63,627 bases of DNA from Adonisia turfae CCMR0081. Its GTDB lineage: Bacteria; Cyanobacteriota; Cyanobacteriia; Phormidesmidales; Phormidesmidaceae. Shown piece after piece: positions 8,825-18,067 of the stretch. The stretch spans positions 1,826,416-1,890,042 of the forward strand of contig NZ_QXHD01000004.1 in assembly GCF_011009555.1 (NCBI RefSeq). The letters run 5' to 3'. Position 1 is the first letter of the stretch. Every line of letters starts with the position of its first letter. The notes under the pieces were generated by a model. That model worked only from the letters and a program-made list of their open reading frames with translations, did not search any database and was not told the origin of the DNA. The translations under genes and the position numbers were made by a program.

Positions 8825-9877
8825 ATGACTGCAGAGCCCACTTCTACCCAATCTCGTTCACCATTGCAAACACTGCAGATGGTGCTCACCAGTGAGACGA
8901 CGCTCTATGTGCTCAAGCGCATTTTGCAGGCATTATTGACGCTTCTACTGGCCTCAGCCTTTAGCTTTTTTATCATTCAGCTAGCACCTGGGGACTTTTT
9001 AGATGCTCAGCGACAAAATCCACAGATCTCTCCTGAAACTATCCAGCAGTTTGAAGAACAGTTTGGACTCAATAAACCCATTTGGCAGCAATACTTTCAG
9101 TGGATTTACCAGGTGGTCACCAAGCTCAATTTTGGTGTGAGTTTTGCCTATCAACGCCCAGCGGTAGAAATCTTGGCAGAGCGTATCCCCAATACGTTGC
9201 TGCTATCCATTGCATCCATTATCGTTACCTGGGCCATTGCAATTCCTCTGGGCATCATTGGGGCCGTTAATCACAACAAATTTACCGACCGTATCCTACG
9301 GGTACTCAGCTACATTGGCCAAGGTTTTCCCGCCCTAATTACGGGTCTGCTGTTGCTATTTTTTGCTCAGCTCACCACTCCCCTATTTCCAGTGGGCGGA
9401 CGCACCAGCATCAACCATGACGACCTCAACTGGATTGGCAAAGTGCTAGATGTGGCTTGGCACATGATCTTGCCGACACTGGCCCTCAGCATTACCAGCT
9501 TTGCAGGCCTACAGCGACTGATGCGGGGCCAAATGCTCGACGTATTGCGACAGGACTATATCCGTACTGCCCGCGCAAAAGGTCTCCCAGAAGAGCGAGT
9601 CATTTATACCCACGCCCTGCGCAATGCCATCAATCCTTTGATTACTTTGCTAGGGTTTGAATTTGCAAGTTTACTGAGTGGTGCATTTATTACTGAATAT
9701 TTCTTCGGCTGGCCAGGTCTGGGACGATTAACGTTACAAGCAGTGCAGTCCCAAGACCTGTACTTGATTATGGCCAGTCTAATGATGGGAGCCACCATGC
9801 TAATCGTTGGTAACTTGCTGGCTGACCTGGCGCTGTCCTTTGTGGACCCGCGCATTAAACTCTCAAAGATGAATTAG
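8825..9877 (+). CDS. ABC transporter permease, oligopeptide/nickel (DppB/OppB) type
   Basis: 350 residues from the ATG at 8825. An in-frame ATG at 8774 exists but lies inside the palindrome, so it is a poor start. The protein has a DppB-like first membrane helix (LKRILQALLTLLLASAFSFF), the extracellular segment PGDFLDAQRQNP, and about six helices. The cytoplasmic EAA-loop region is DYIRTARAKGLPEERVIYTHALRNA (in outline), which docks the ATPase. It imports peptides or related solutes with binding-protein, ATPase and second permease partners, none of which are nearby. The next gene starts 3 bases after the stop, so the two are translationally coupled. Confidence 0.88.
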   Translation: MTAEPTSTQSRSPLQTLQMVLTSETTLYVLKRILQALLTLLLASAFSFFIIQLAPGDFLDAQRQNPQISPETIQQFEEQFGLNKPIWQQYFQWIYQVVTKLNFGVSFAYQRPAVEILAERIPNTLLLSIASIIVTWAIAIPLGIIGAVNHNKFTDRILRVLSYIGQGFPALITGLLLLFFAQLTTPLFPVGGRTSINHDDLNWIGKVLDVAWHMILPTLALSITSFAGLQRLMRGQMLDVLRQDYIRTARAKGLPEERVIYTHALRNAINPLITLLGFEFASLLSGAFITEYFFGWPGLGRLTLQAVQSQDLYLIMASLMMGATMLIVGNLLADLALSFVDPRIKLSKMN

Positions 9878-9880
9878 ACC

Positions 9881-10285
9881 ATGCAGCCTTTTAGGTCCTA
9901 CAGTGGTCTACTTGTCGGCTTTATAGTATTTGGCATCGTGATTTGGTTAGCGAACCGGGTCCACGGTGAATTAAACGACCCAGGCTTTGCCCAAACGATA
10001 TTAATTGCCGTTTCCGGTTGGGCCGGGGGATGGTTAGTAGGGTTCCTGGTCGCTCCAAACACCAGCAATGAACTAAAAAATCTCTCTCAAGCCACCTCTA
10101 CCATTACGGCCTTCGTTGCCGGGTTCATCATGGCAAAAATAGAACCTTCATTTACCCCGATCTTTGCTGATGGCCAGCTGATGAATGAACCCATCTACGG
10201 CATTCGTGTATTAATCTTTATCATCTGCTTTGTGGTAGCGGCTATTAACATGTATGTATTCCGTGAGTTTAACGGACGGTATTGA
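9881..10285 (+). CDS. small four-helix membrane protein, function unknown
   Basis: 134 residues with predicted membrane helices at about 7-28, 38-60, 71-87 and 106-127. A short hydrophilic stretch (FTPIFADGQLMNEPIY) lies between helices 3 and 4. It starts 3 bases after the permease stop, suggesting co-translation and perhaps a link to that transporter. I do not recognise the family. Confidence 0.65.
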   Translation: MQPFRSYSGLLVGFIVFGIVIWLANRVHGELNDPGFAQTILIAVSGWAGGWLVGFLVAPNTSNELKNLSQATSTITAFVAGFIMAKIEPSFTPIFADGQLMNEPIYGIRVLIFIICFVVAAINMYVFREFNGRY

Positions 10286-10288
10286 AAC

Positions 10289-10411
10289 ATGTACGCTGTG
10301 GTTTCTCCAGAAAAAATTCAACTTCCCCCAGGTACGGTCATGCGAAGGCAGCGTGCATTAAAGCTTACTATCCTCGGTAATGCTGGCTTGGACAATACAA
10401 CTGCATTTTAG
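10289..10411 (+). pseudogene. possible remnant of an Uma2-type (DUF820) protein N-terminus
   Basis: A 40-codon open frame starting 3 bases after the preceding stop: MYAVVSPEKIQLPPGTVMRR and onward. The opening resembles the start of cyanobacterial Uma2-family putative endonucleases (...KIxLPPGTVxR...), normally about 190 residues. After about residue 20 the similarity vanishes and the frame stops. It is either a decayed gene end or chance similarity; the evidence is weak. Confidence 0.25.
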
Positions 10412-10413
10412 TG

Positions 10414-10833
10414 TCATTGAATTGTCCAGTTTCCCAACTCATCTCGATAGAGTGTTTCATCAGAAAACTCAAAACACAACGTTTCTGAGTGGAGTAAATC
10501 CCCTCCGTGGCGTGGCATTTTAAGATACATGGCTACTTGGTCCTCGTTGACGAACACAAGCACATAGATATCGTCACGCTTTTCTATACCGGTTCGAACT
10601 TCTACATCCCAAGGAAATCCAAGGGTAGATTGGGCCATATTATTGGTGGTATATGGCGCAAGCACACACATGCGATTCCAAGTGTTAGGGCCAATGGAAG
10701 CCAGGCTCAATTCACGATCATTGGCTTGCAGATCGGCGACAAGACTGCGCTGGGGAAATAGTCCTCCCATGCGGCATCCAACCATAGTGGACAGCAGAAG
10801 GATAACTAATAGCAAGTGGCGATAGGTCATCAA
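10414..10833 (-). CDS. putative lipoprotein, function unknown
   Basis: 139 residues. A basic start and hydrophobic segment (HLLLVILLLSTMVGC) ends in a lipobox-like VGC at Cys20, so lipidation and membrane anchoring are predicted. The remaining 119 residues contain two further cysteines (RMCVL and LCFEF) that could pair. No known domain is recognised. Confidence 0.6.
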   Translation of the reverse strand: MMTYRHLLLVILLLSTMVGCRMGGLFPQRSLVADLQANDRELSLASIGPNTWNRMCVLAPYTTNNMAQSTLGFPWDVEVRTGIEKRDDIYVLVFVNEDQVAMYLKMPRHGGDLLHSETLCFEFSDETLYRDELGNWTIQ

Positions 10834-11170
10834 GGCATGCCGTCCAGTAACAGTGCACTAATAGGTTATTCAACTTTCACCGGTTCACGCTGTCCGTCCG
10901 CTGAAATATCCACAAAGTACCAACCCTTTTTGTGGCATACCTTTTTGCATCAACTGTTTCAAATCTCGTATATAGCTTCAGCAACGTTCGTTCTCTTTCT
11001 GATGAAAAAGTTGTCTACCCCCCTCAAGGAATGAACTATGATTTTTGGTTTGACTTCTAAACAAAGGTCTCTAGCCAACCACCCCCACCTAGATCAATTA
11101 AGCTTCGCAACAGGAACGTAGGCGATTGAGAACTTTTCTCTTAGCGTAAGGATAAAGCAATTCGTATACT
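10834..11170. other. intergenic region without a recognised gene
   Basis: This 337-base gap separates the divergent lipoprotein and 95-residue genes. Open frames here are short and lack protein-like composition. It should contain both promoters, but no clear operator, RNA gene or hairpin was seen. Confidence 0.3.
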
Positions 11171-11458
11171 ATGTTCACCAAATCTTACTATCTACTACGC
11201 TCCACCCACGACGGGCAATATCTCGCTGCGAAACCTCGCAATACTGAAACCTCAAAAGGGTTTTTGATGCTTTTTAACGCTGACTATGAAGCCCTTAGCT
11301 ATGTTAATCAGCATGCAGCTGAAGTCGCTAATCGCTTTGCCGTCGAACCCATCAGTGGGCCACAGCTTAAGCAAATGATGGAGCGCTGGGGCTATGAGGG
11401 TGTAGGAGTCGTTAACGATCCGCTAGTGCCACAGGTAGAGTTTTTAAAACGTAGTTAA
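11171..11458 (+). CDS. small conserved-looking protein, function unknown
   Basis: 95 residues, soluble, beginning MFTKSYYLLRSTHDGQYLAA. It has balanced composition with no signal peptide or membrane segment. The segment GFLMLFNADYEALSYVNQHA resembles a short alpha/beta fold, but I cannot name a family. It converges with the ABC-F gene, and its stop codon forms the edge of a large inverted repeat. Confidence 0.6.
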   Translation: MFTKSYYLLRSTHDGQYLAAKPRNTETSKGFLMLFNADYEALSYVNQHAAEVANRFAVEPISGPQLKQMMERWGYEGVGVVNDPLVPQVEFLKRS

Positions 11459-11563
11459 GTAAGTTTTGAGTTTTGAGTTTAAGAGAATACATCAAGTTGC
11501 CTTAATAATTTTTAGGCAGTCCACCCAAAATAAGAACTTAAAACTTAAAACTCAAAACTTACT
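11458..11563. terminator. long inverted repeat between convergent genes, built of TTTTGAG units
   Basis: Left arm 11458-11483 and right arm 11537-11563 are near-complementary: the first 17 bases pair perfectly, then one mismatch and a one-base slip. They enclose about 53 bases. Each arm overlaps a stop codon (11456-11458 and 11559-11561). It probably serves as a bidirectional 3' end. The arm sequence repeats TTTTGAG, as does a stretch inside the ABC-F gene near 11790-11825. Confidence 0.55.
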
Positions 11564-13475
11564 CCATTAGCTCCGCTAACTCCATCCACCGCTCTGTTGC
11601 CGTATCAATCTCCGTTGTCAGATCTGCCAATCGCTGAGACAGTACCTGCATTTCGTTGTAGTCGCTAGGTGGGTTAGTATACAGCTGGTTTTCTAGGGTT
11701 CCTTTTTCTGCTTCTAAAGTTGGAATTTTCTCTTCCAAAGAGGCATACTCACGCTTTTCTTTATAGGAGATTTTCTTGGGCTTTGATGAGGTTTGAGTTT
11801 TGGGTTTTGAATTTTGAGTTTTCTGTGGTTTGGCAGCAGCTTCCTGTTTAAGCTTCTTTTTCTGTTCAGCTTTCTCTTTATAGTCTAAATAGACTGAATA
11901 GTTTCCAGGATACTGCTTGAGATTACCTAACCCTTCAAACGAAAACACGTTTTCAACAGTACGATCGAGAAAATAACGATCATGAGAAACAACAATCACA
12001 CAGCCGTTAAAGTCTTCTAGATAGTCTTCTAGGATGCCTAAGGTCTGCACGTCTAAATCATTGGTAGGCTCGTCCAGAATCAGTACATTAGGAGCCTGCA
12101 TCAACACCCGCAACAAAAACAGACGTCGTCGCTCACCACCAGAAAGCTTATGGATTGGCGCATATTGCTGATCGGGCGGAAAGAGAAATCGTTCCAGCAT
12201 TTTAGAAGCGGTAATCACCGTACCATCGGCAGTGGTTACCAGCTCAGCCACGTCCTTTAGATAATCGATCACCCGCTGGTCTTCATTAATGTTCACATCG
12301 TCGGAATACTGGTCGAAATAGCCGATGTGAATAGTAGAACCAATCTCAACGATGCCAGCATCAGGCTGCTCGCGCCCGGTGATAATATTCATCAACGTGG
12401 ACTTGCCCACACCGTTGGGGCCAATGATGCCAATGCGATCTTCTGGGGTAAATAAATAAGAAAAGTCTTTGATCAGAATGCGGTCATCGTAGCCTTTGGT
12501 GACGTTTTCTAGCTCAATGACTTTTTTACCGATGCGGCGACCGGCAGTGGCAATCTCCACATTGCCCTGGACTTGCTTAAACTCAGCGTTTTGCATATCG
12601 CGGATGCGATCAATGCGGGCTTTTTGTTTAGTGCTACGGGCCTTGGCACCGCGCTGTAGCCACTTTAGCTCACGTCGGAGCACTCCAGCGTGCTTTTTCT
12701 GGCTGCTGGCAGCTGCATCTTCTTGAGCCGCTTTTTTCTCTAGGTAATAACTATAGTTGCCTGAGTAGGGATACAGCTCACCTCGATCAATTTCTAGAAT
12801 GCGGTTGGTGACTCGATCCAGGAAATAGCGGTCGTGGGTAATCAGGAATAGGGCACCACGATAACGGCCTAGGTAGTCTTGGAGCCACTCTACCGACAGG
12901 GCATCAAGGTGATTGGTAGGCTCATCCATAAGAATGAGGTCGGGTTCGGAGAGGAGGGCGGTTGCGATCGCAATCCTTTTCCGATATCCCCCCGACAGCG
13001 TTCCAATCTTGACATTAAAATCCTCAATTCCCAGCTTGGTCAATATCACCTTCGCCTGAGTCTCTAGCTCCCACGCATTCGCCTGATCAATCTGCTGAGA
13101 TACCCGTGATAGCATCGCCATCAGCTGGTTCGTATCTCCTGTCGCGTCCGCCAACCGAGCAGAAATCAGCTCATACTCCCGCACCAGCGCCATACTGTCA
13201 CCGCTATCGGCAAACACCTGCTCCAGTACCGTCAGGTCTTCATCCAAGTCTGGCTGCTGGGGCAAATAGACAATTTTGCTGCTGGCATTCTTCCAAATTT
13301 CGCCGCTATCGATGGGTTCTATACCCGCGATCATCTTTAGCAGCGTTGACTTACCCGAACCGTTGGTGCCAATCAGCCCCACCCGGTCCCCTTCCTCAAT
13401 ACTAAAGCTGGCATCCCGAAGAATTTCCTTAATGCCAAAGTCCTTATTTATGTCCCGTAAAGCCAGCAGAGTCAT
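11559..13475 (-). CDS. ABC-F family ATPase (Uup/EttA-like ribosome-associated)
   Basis: 638 residues with two ABC ATPase domains and no membrane helices. Domain 1 has Walker A GTNGSGKSTL (about 37-46), signature LSGGYRKRIA and Walker B LILMDEPTNHLD. Domain 2 has GPNGVGKSTL (about 352-361), signature LSGGERRRLF and VLILDEPTNDLD. A charged inter-domain linker follows domain 1 (about 245-320). A lysine-rich linker and C-terminal coiled coil (about 535-638) resemble Uup. ABC-F proteins act on the ribosome or on branched DNA intermediates. The C-terminal linker KPQKTQNSKPKTQTSSKPKK is encoded by the same TTTTGAG-type repeat found between the genes. Confidence 0.93.
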   Translation of the reverse strand: MTLLALRDINKDFGIKEILRDASFSIEEGDRVGLIGTNGSGKSTLLKMIAGIEPIDSGEIWKNASSKIVYLPQQPDLDEDLTVLEQVFADSGDSMALVREYELISARLADATGDTNQLMAMLSRVSQQIDQANAWELETQAKVILTKLGIEDFNVKIGTLSGGYRKRIAIATALLSEPDLILMDEPTNHLDALSVEWLQDYLGRYRGALFLITHDRYFLDRVTNRILEIDRGELYPYSGNYSYYLEKKAAQEDAAASSQKKHAGVLRRELKWLQRGAKARSTKQKARIDRIRDMQNAEFKQVQGNVEIATAGRRIGKKVIELENVTKGYDDRILIKDFSYLFTPEDRIGIIGPNGVGKSTLMNIITGREQPDAGIVEIGSTIHIGYFDQYSDDVNINEDQRVIDYLKDVAELVTTADGTVITASKMLERFLFPPDQQYAPIHKLSGGERRRLFLLRVLMQAPNVLILDEPTNDLDVQTLGILEDYLEDFNGCVIVVSHDRYFLDRTVENVFSFEGLGNLKQYPGNYSVYLDYKEKAEQKKKLKQEAAAKPQKTQNSKPKTQTSSKPKKISYKEKREYASLEEKIPTLEAEKGTLENQLYTNPPSDYNEMQVLSQRLADLTTEIDTATERWMELAELME

Positions 13476-13777
13476 TAGTCAACGCAGAACAACCGTAGCT
13501 AGTGTAACGTGGGTGGCCGACCTATGATTCTGGACCAGCATCCCATTAATGGTGGCAGCTGGCTCAATGCCGCCATACCTTAACTCAACAATGCCCCACG
13601 CATACTGTCATAGTCACGGACCTCAATAGACATTAGACATTGTTATTGCGTTAAAGAAATAGATAATGGTGTCTTTTTTATTTTGATGTTATCCCATCTT
13701 TCCAAGACGAAAATCATCCAATAAAGTTGCCAATCAACTGAAGATTTTTCACAAACTTTAAACACCTGGGGTACTTG
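13476..13777. other. intergenic region without a recognised gene
   Basis: About 300 bases between the ABC-F start and a small frame ahead of the histidine kinase. It is AT-rich after 13640. It presumably holds the promoters for both directions. No RNA gene or distinct repeat was found. Confidence 0.3.
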
Positions 13778-13930
13778 ATGAATAGAGAATTGAAGACTCG
13801 TGGACCAGCCCAATTTATGACGGATTTGACTTCAGCATCTACGTATTATGAGCAAAACCTGGATGCGTTATACCTTGAAGGACAACAAATTTTAGGTAAT
13901 AGCGACTATCTTCCAATCAACACCAATTAG
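13778..13930 (+). CDS. possible 50-residue small protein upstream of a histidine kinase
   Basis: Open frame ATG 13778 to TAG 13930, starting MNRELKTRGPAQFMTDLTSA and ending YLPINTN. It is hydrophilic, with no membrane segment. It ends 21 bases before the histidine-kinase start, so it could be its co-transcribed partner or leader peptide, or the residue of a decayed gene. There is no strong ribosome-binding site. I do not recognise it. Confidence 0.35.
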   Translation: MNRELKTRGPAQFMTDLTSASTYYEQNLDALYLEGQQILGNSDYLPINTN

Positions 13931-13951
13931 TCTGGAATAATGTTTTAACCC

Positions 13952-15940
13952 ATGGGCTTGCTGTACTTCAAAAGGTTGCTACTTAAATACCAGAGAGCAT
14001 CACTACCACTAAAGATTAGCGTGCCTTTCATTGTGATGTTTCTAGGTTTCTGGGTAGTCAGCGTTGCTACAGTAGGAAAGTTTTTCTCACATAAGTTAGA
14101 ACAAGATAAAAAGGAGCAGGCAGAAGAACTTGCTGCTTTGGTTGAGAGAGATATTTATCGAGAAATGGCTTCTCTACGGCAAGGGGCCCGTTTTTTATCC
14201 ATTGAAGCCTTCATAACTCAGGCAATCATCAATCAAGATATCAATCAACTCCAGCAAACAATACTCCCCCTCGAAGGGATTTTAGAGACCGATATTACTA
14301 ATATTATCGATCATAATAAAAGACAACTATTTCACGACAAAGATACTAAACTACAGAGTTTCAATCTTAACGACCAAGAGATCAATAACCTACTAATCAA
14401 AGGATCAGAGATTACTGATGTTGTCAGTAGCCATAATTTTGGACCTCCTGTTTTAATTGGTACTGCACCCATTAAAAGTGATCAAGGGGTAATCGGCGGC
14501 GTTCTACTGGGTACAGCCCTTGATAGTGATTTTCTCAATCAAATTAATTTAACGATTCAAGAACAGATCATTGTTTTATCAGATGATGTAATTGTCGCCT
14601 CCACATTTTCATCTGACACTGTCCATTTAGATCAACTAAGTCTCGATAATCTCCAGGATTGTATTACTATCGATCGTCAGAAATTCTTAGCGGAGTCTAT
14701 TTCTCTGGCTAGCTTCGATGGTGAACAGTTTCAGCTAGTGCTACTGATTTCCCAACAGTCGTTAACTCAGGCAAAAGACGCACTTTGGTTTTTTATCGCC
14801 ATTGTCACATTAGGTGGGTCATTTATTACCTCTATCCTTGGCTATTGGATTGCAAAAAGAATAGCCAGACCCATTCAAGATATTACTCTGATAGCACAAC
14901 AAGTAGCCGGAGAAAGTCGCTTTGATTTACGGGCACCTGCCAGTACGCAAGACGATATTAGTATTTTAGCCCTGTCTGTCAATCAGCTGATTGAATGGGT
15001 TGGCCATTATACCTATGAACTAGAAGTAGCGGCCCAAACATTGGAAAGCAGAGTACAACAGCGAACAACAAAACTATCCAACACCTTAAAGGAGCTAAAA
15101 GCGACCCAAACCCAGCTGATTCAAACTGAAAAAATGTCTAGCCTTGGCCAGATGATCGCTGGCATTGCCCATGAAATCAATAATCCCATTAGTTTTGTTC
15201 AAGGTAACATCGAGCCTCTAAAGGAATATTTTGAGGATTTACTAGAGCTGATCAAAACTTACCAAACAGAGTATCCAGAACCGTCCTTAGCAATTCTTCA
15301 AAAGTTAGAAGAAATTGATTTTGACTTTTTATTAGAAGATTTGGATAAGCTCTTGGGTTCAATGAATGTGGGAACAGAACGAGTCCATGAAATTGTCCAG
15401 TCGTTACGCAATTTCTCCCGTCTGGATGAGGCCACGGTCAAAGATGTTAATATCCACGAGGGCATTGATAGCACATTACTTATCCTCAATCACCGCATCA
15501 AACACGAAGTCACCGTTGTAAAGAAATATGGTGAGCTACCCCTGGTGCGCTGTTATCCCGCTCAGCTTAATCAAGTATTTACTAACGTAATTGTCAATGC
15601 CTTAGATGCCATGTTTGAGGCTAATTGCGATCGCAAAAAGCTAAAAATCATCACCCGCAGGGTTGATAACAAGCATGTTCAAATTATTATCTGTGACCGA
15701 GGTCCCGGCATTCCCCGCGAGATCCGCAGAAAGATTTTCGACCCCTTTTTCACAACAAAACCAGTGGGTAAAGGGACAGGTCTAGGCTTAGGCATTTGTT
15801 TTAGGATTATTCAACAGCACCACGGCAAAATCCGAGTACGCTCTAAGGTAGGTAAAGGGACTGAGTTTCTTATCACCTTACCCATCGACGTATTACCCGC
15901 TGATCCAGCCATCGCCAAATCCGCCAGAGTCGCAAGTTAA
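13952..15940 (+). CDS. sensor histidine kinase with periplasmic sensor and HAMP domain
   Basis: 662 residues. TM1 lies at about 25-45, an extracytoplasmic Cache-like sensor at about 46-275 and TM2 at about 278-300. HAMP is at about 300-355 (ARPIQDITLIAQQVAGES) and a coiled coil at about 360-395. In the HisKA box, IAGIAHEINNP places the phosphorylated His at 407. The ATPase domain has N box VIVNALDAM, G1 DRGPGIP and G2 GKGTGLGLGI. It autophosphorylates and should pass phosphate to a response regulator, but none is adjacent. Its last four bases overlap the end of the convergent helicase gene. Confidence 0.93.
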   Translation: MGLLYFKRLLLKYQRASLPLKISVPFIVMFLGFWVVSVATVGKFFSHKLEQDKKEQAEELAALVERDIYREMASLRQGARFLSIEAFITQAIINQDINQLQQTILPLEGILETDITNIIDHNKRQLFHDKDTKLQSFNLNDQEINNLLIKGSEITDVVSSHNFGPPVLIGTAPIKSDQGVIGGVLLGTALDSDFLNQINLTIQEQIIVLSDDVIVASTFSSDTVHLDQLSLDNLQDCITIDRQKFLAESISLASFDGEQFQLVLLISQQSLTQAKDALWFFIAIVTLGGSFITSILGYWIAKRIARPIQDITLIAQQVAGESRFDLRAPASTQDDISILALSVNQLIEWVGHYTYELEVAAQTLESRVQQRTTKLSNTLKELKATQTQLIQTEKMSSLGQMIAGIAHEINNPISFVQGNIEPLKEYFEDLLELIKTYQTEYPEPSLAILQKLEEIDFDFLLEDLDKLLGSMNVGTERVHEIVQSLRNFSRLDEATVKDVNIHEGIDSTLLILNHRIKHEVTVVKKYGELPLVRCYPAQLNQVFTNVIVNALDAMFEANCDRKKLKIITRRVDNKHVQIIICDRGPGIPREIRRKIFDPFFTTKPVGKGTGLGLGICFRIIQQHHGKIRVRSKVGKGTEFLITLPIDVLPADPAIAKSARVAS

Positions 15941-17412
15941 TAGGGTAGATCTTCAGACTGCCAATCCGGACTGGACTCCGCCACCAAGGGCAGCTGCCCG
16001 ACATCTGTACGATACCCCTTATCCCGCTGATCTGGTTCTCGTTTACGTGGGGACTGTTTGCGTCGACGGGCAATATTCTCCTCCGTAGTCTCTTCTGCAA
16101 TCACTTCATACAAGATCGCTAATTTATTCCCATCTCCCTTACGGAGCACACGACCTAAACGCTGAATATATTCCCGAGTAGAGCCACTGCCTGATAACAA
16201 AATTGCAATTCTCGCGTCAGGAACATCCACCCCTTCGTTGAGCACATGGGAAACAACAATGGTCTTATAGTCTCCTGTGCGAAAGCTTTGCAAAACCTCA
16301 CGCCGCTCTTTTACCGGAGTTTGATGGGTAATGGCAGGGATCAAAAAATCTTGGGAGATTTTATACACTGTGGCATTGTCATTGGTGAAAATGATGGTGC
16401 GTTCAGGGTAATGCTGAGCCAACAGATCTTCTAATACCCTCAGTTTGCCAGCGGTGCCCAGGGCAATATTTTTAGCCTCACGATGAGCCAGCATTGCCCG
16501 ACGCCCCGTTTGCGAACGTGCACTGGCGGTGACAAATCGCTTCCATCCCTCAGGGCTGCCAAGCCAAATCCGAGACTGCTGCAAAAAGTCGTTGCGTCGT
16601 TGAATCAGCTCTGCATACCGCCGCCGCTCAATTTCTGACAAAGAGACTTTTAGCTGCACAATTTGATAGGGGGCTAACGCCTGACCAGACAATTCAGCCG
16701 CCGTTTTGTGATAGACAACTGGCCCCAGTAGCTGATCGAGATCGCTATGGCGTCCATCAGCCCGATCAGGGGTAGCGGTGAGCCCCAATCGGTAGGGTGC
16801 GATCGCATATTCAGCAATCACCCGATTAAAGTCACTGGGCAAATGGTGGCATTCATCGCACACCAATAGGCCATAGCGATTGCCCAAACTCTCTGCATGG
16901 ATCGCCGCACTATCGTAGGTCGCCACTAAAATATCGGTGCGATCGCGACTGCCCCCACCCAACAAACCAATATCCGCATCGGGAAATGCCGTCTCTAAAT
17001 GGGCATACCACTGATGCATCAAATCTAATGTGGGCACCGTAATCAAAGCACTGCGGGGAATAGCCTGTAGCGCTAATTGAGCCAGGTAAGTCTTACCCGC
17101 CGCTGTCGGCAAAACCACCACCCCTTGCCACCTGTTTTGCTGCCAAGCCTGGAGAGCTTCGCTTTGATGGGGATAAGGTTTAAACGTCAGACGAGGCGTT
17201 AGTTCCAAAGCGGTAAAGTCAGACGCCTGATCATTCACCTCCACCTGCTCACGACGCAGCGTCTCTAACAATGGGCGATAGCAGTGGGCCGGGATCCGAA
17301 ACCGTTCAATGCGGTCATCCCACACGGCATGATCAATCCACCCCTTACCTCGCGGCGGCGGGTGCAAAATTAATGTGCCGCGATCAAACCGCAGCGTGGG
17401 TATACGCACCAT
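15937..17412 (-). CDS. XPB/Rad25-like superfamily 2 DNA helicase
   Basis: 491 residues from ATG 17412; a TTG further upstream adds 15 residues rich in Cys and Arg and is unlikely. Motif Q/I: PTAAGKTYLA (Walker A). Motif II: CDECHH (a DECH box, where DEAH is usual). Motif III: LTATPDRADGR. C-terminal half: motif V around NEGVDVPDARIAIL and motif VI QRLGRVLRKG. The order and DECH-like box fit XPB-type helicases found in many cyanobacteria, thought to act in DNA repair or repair-coupled transcription. The C-terminus is rich in charged residues. Confidence 0.88.
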   Translation of the reverse strand: MVRIPTLRFDRGTLILHPPPRGKGWIDHAVWDDRIERFRIPAHCYRPLLETLRREQVEVNDQASDFTALELTPRLTFKPYPHQSEALQAWQQNRWQGVVVLPTAAGKTYLAQLALQAIPRSALITVPTLDLMHQWYAHLETAFPDADIGLLGGGSRDRTDILVATYDSAAIHAESLGNRYGLLVCDECHHLPSDFNRVIAEYAIAPYRLGLTATPDRADGRHSDLDQLLGPVVYHKTAAELSGQALAPYQIVQLKVSLSEIERRRYAELIQRRNDFLQQSRIWLGSPEGWKRFVTASARSQTGRRAMLAHREAKNIALGTAGKLRVLEDLLAQHYPERTIIFTNDNATVYKISQDFLIPAITHQTPVKERREVLQSFRTGDYKTIVVSHVLNEGVDVPDARIAILLSGSGSTREYIQRLGRVLRKGDGNKLAILYEVIAEETTEENIARRRKQSPRKREPDQRDKGYRTDVGQLPLVAESSPDWQSEDLPY

Positions 17413-17678
17413 ACACAGAAAACATAAAAACGGGTTGCGTGAAGACCGCAACAACAACAGTAGCTAACTATACCAAGCTCAGTTATCTACCCTAGTTCCT
17501 GATTAAAGGAACGTTAAGTCTCCTACATTTTTTTGTCGACTACGTGTAATCACCGAGGTCGTTTATGGACATTTGGTGACAATTAAATCAACTATCCGAG
17601 AACCCATGCAGCTTTGCTCTGGAATCGATAGGTTCAAAACTGTATTTATCCGTAGCATTTACCAAGGAGAATCGTCAT

Positions 17679-17849
17679 ATGGATATGTCAATGATTCTAG
17701 GTTTGACTCTTGCCGGTTTAATTATGCTGCTCAATGGCAACAAACATCAGGGAAAAGAGTCCAAAACACGATCCGGTAACTCATCTGAGTTTATAGTCAG
17801 CGTTGGCGGCGACGGCGGCGTCTCCATCAGCCCTAAGAAAAAATCCTGA
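17679..17849 (+). CDS. 56-residue small single-pass membrane protein
   Basis: The frame begins ATG 17679, preceded at proper distance by the strong ribosome-binding site AAGGAGA (about 17664-17670). The product starts MDMSMILGLTLAGLIMLLNG, one short membrane helix, followed by a basic and glycine-rich tail (VSVGGDGGVSISPKKKS). The RBS and the sharp hydrophobic/polar split make it likely to be translated. I recognise no family. It stands alone between the helicase and nrdJ genes. Confidence 0.6.
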   Translation: MDMSMILGLTLAGLIMLLNGNKHQGKESKTRSGNSSEFIVSVGGDGGVSISPKKKS

Positions 17850-17929
17850 GACTTTAGAGACTAAGGTCTATGGGCTCACGTTTGTTTGTCAACCCCATGC
17901 AATGATTATCCGTCATCCTTAACCCGTTC

Positions 17930-18041
17930 TAATACCAATCGGAATTCAGTCACTCCGATTAATCAGGGACAATCCCGTAGGGGCAATCCCTTGTGGTTGC
18001 CCTTCGATATTGGGTGCAGATAACCAGGATGTTGTATAAGA
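17930..18041 (+). repeat. dispersed intergenic repeat, copy 1
   Basis: A ~110-base segment shares a common backbone with 25659-25756: TAATAC-AATC, GGACAATCC, GTAGGGGCA, TCCCTTG-GG, TGCCCTTC, then CAGGAT-TTGTATAA. The GTAGGGGCA...TGCCCTTC part can fold as a hairpin. The two copies lie in different intergenic regions 7.7 kb apart. Probably a mobile or spread cyanobacterial repeat. Confidence 0.6.
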
Positions 18042-18067
18042 CAACAATTCAAAATTAAATTAAACAC

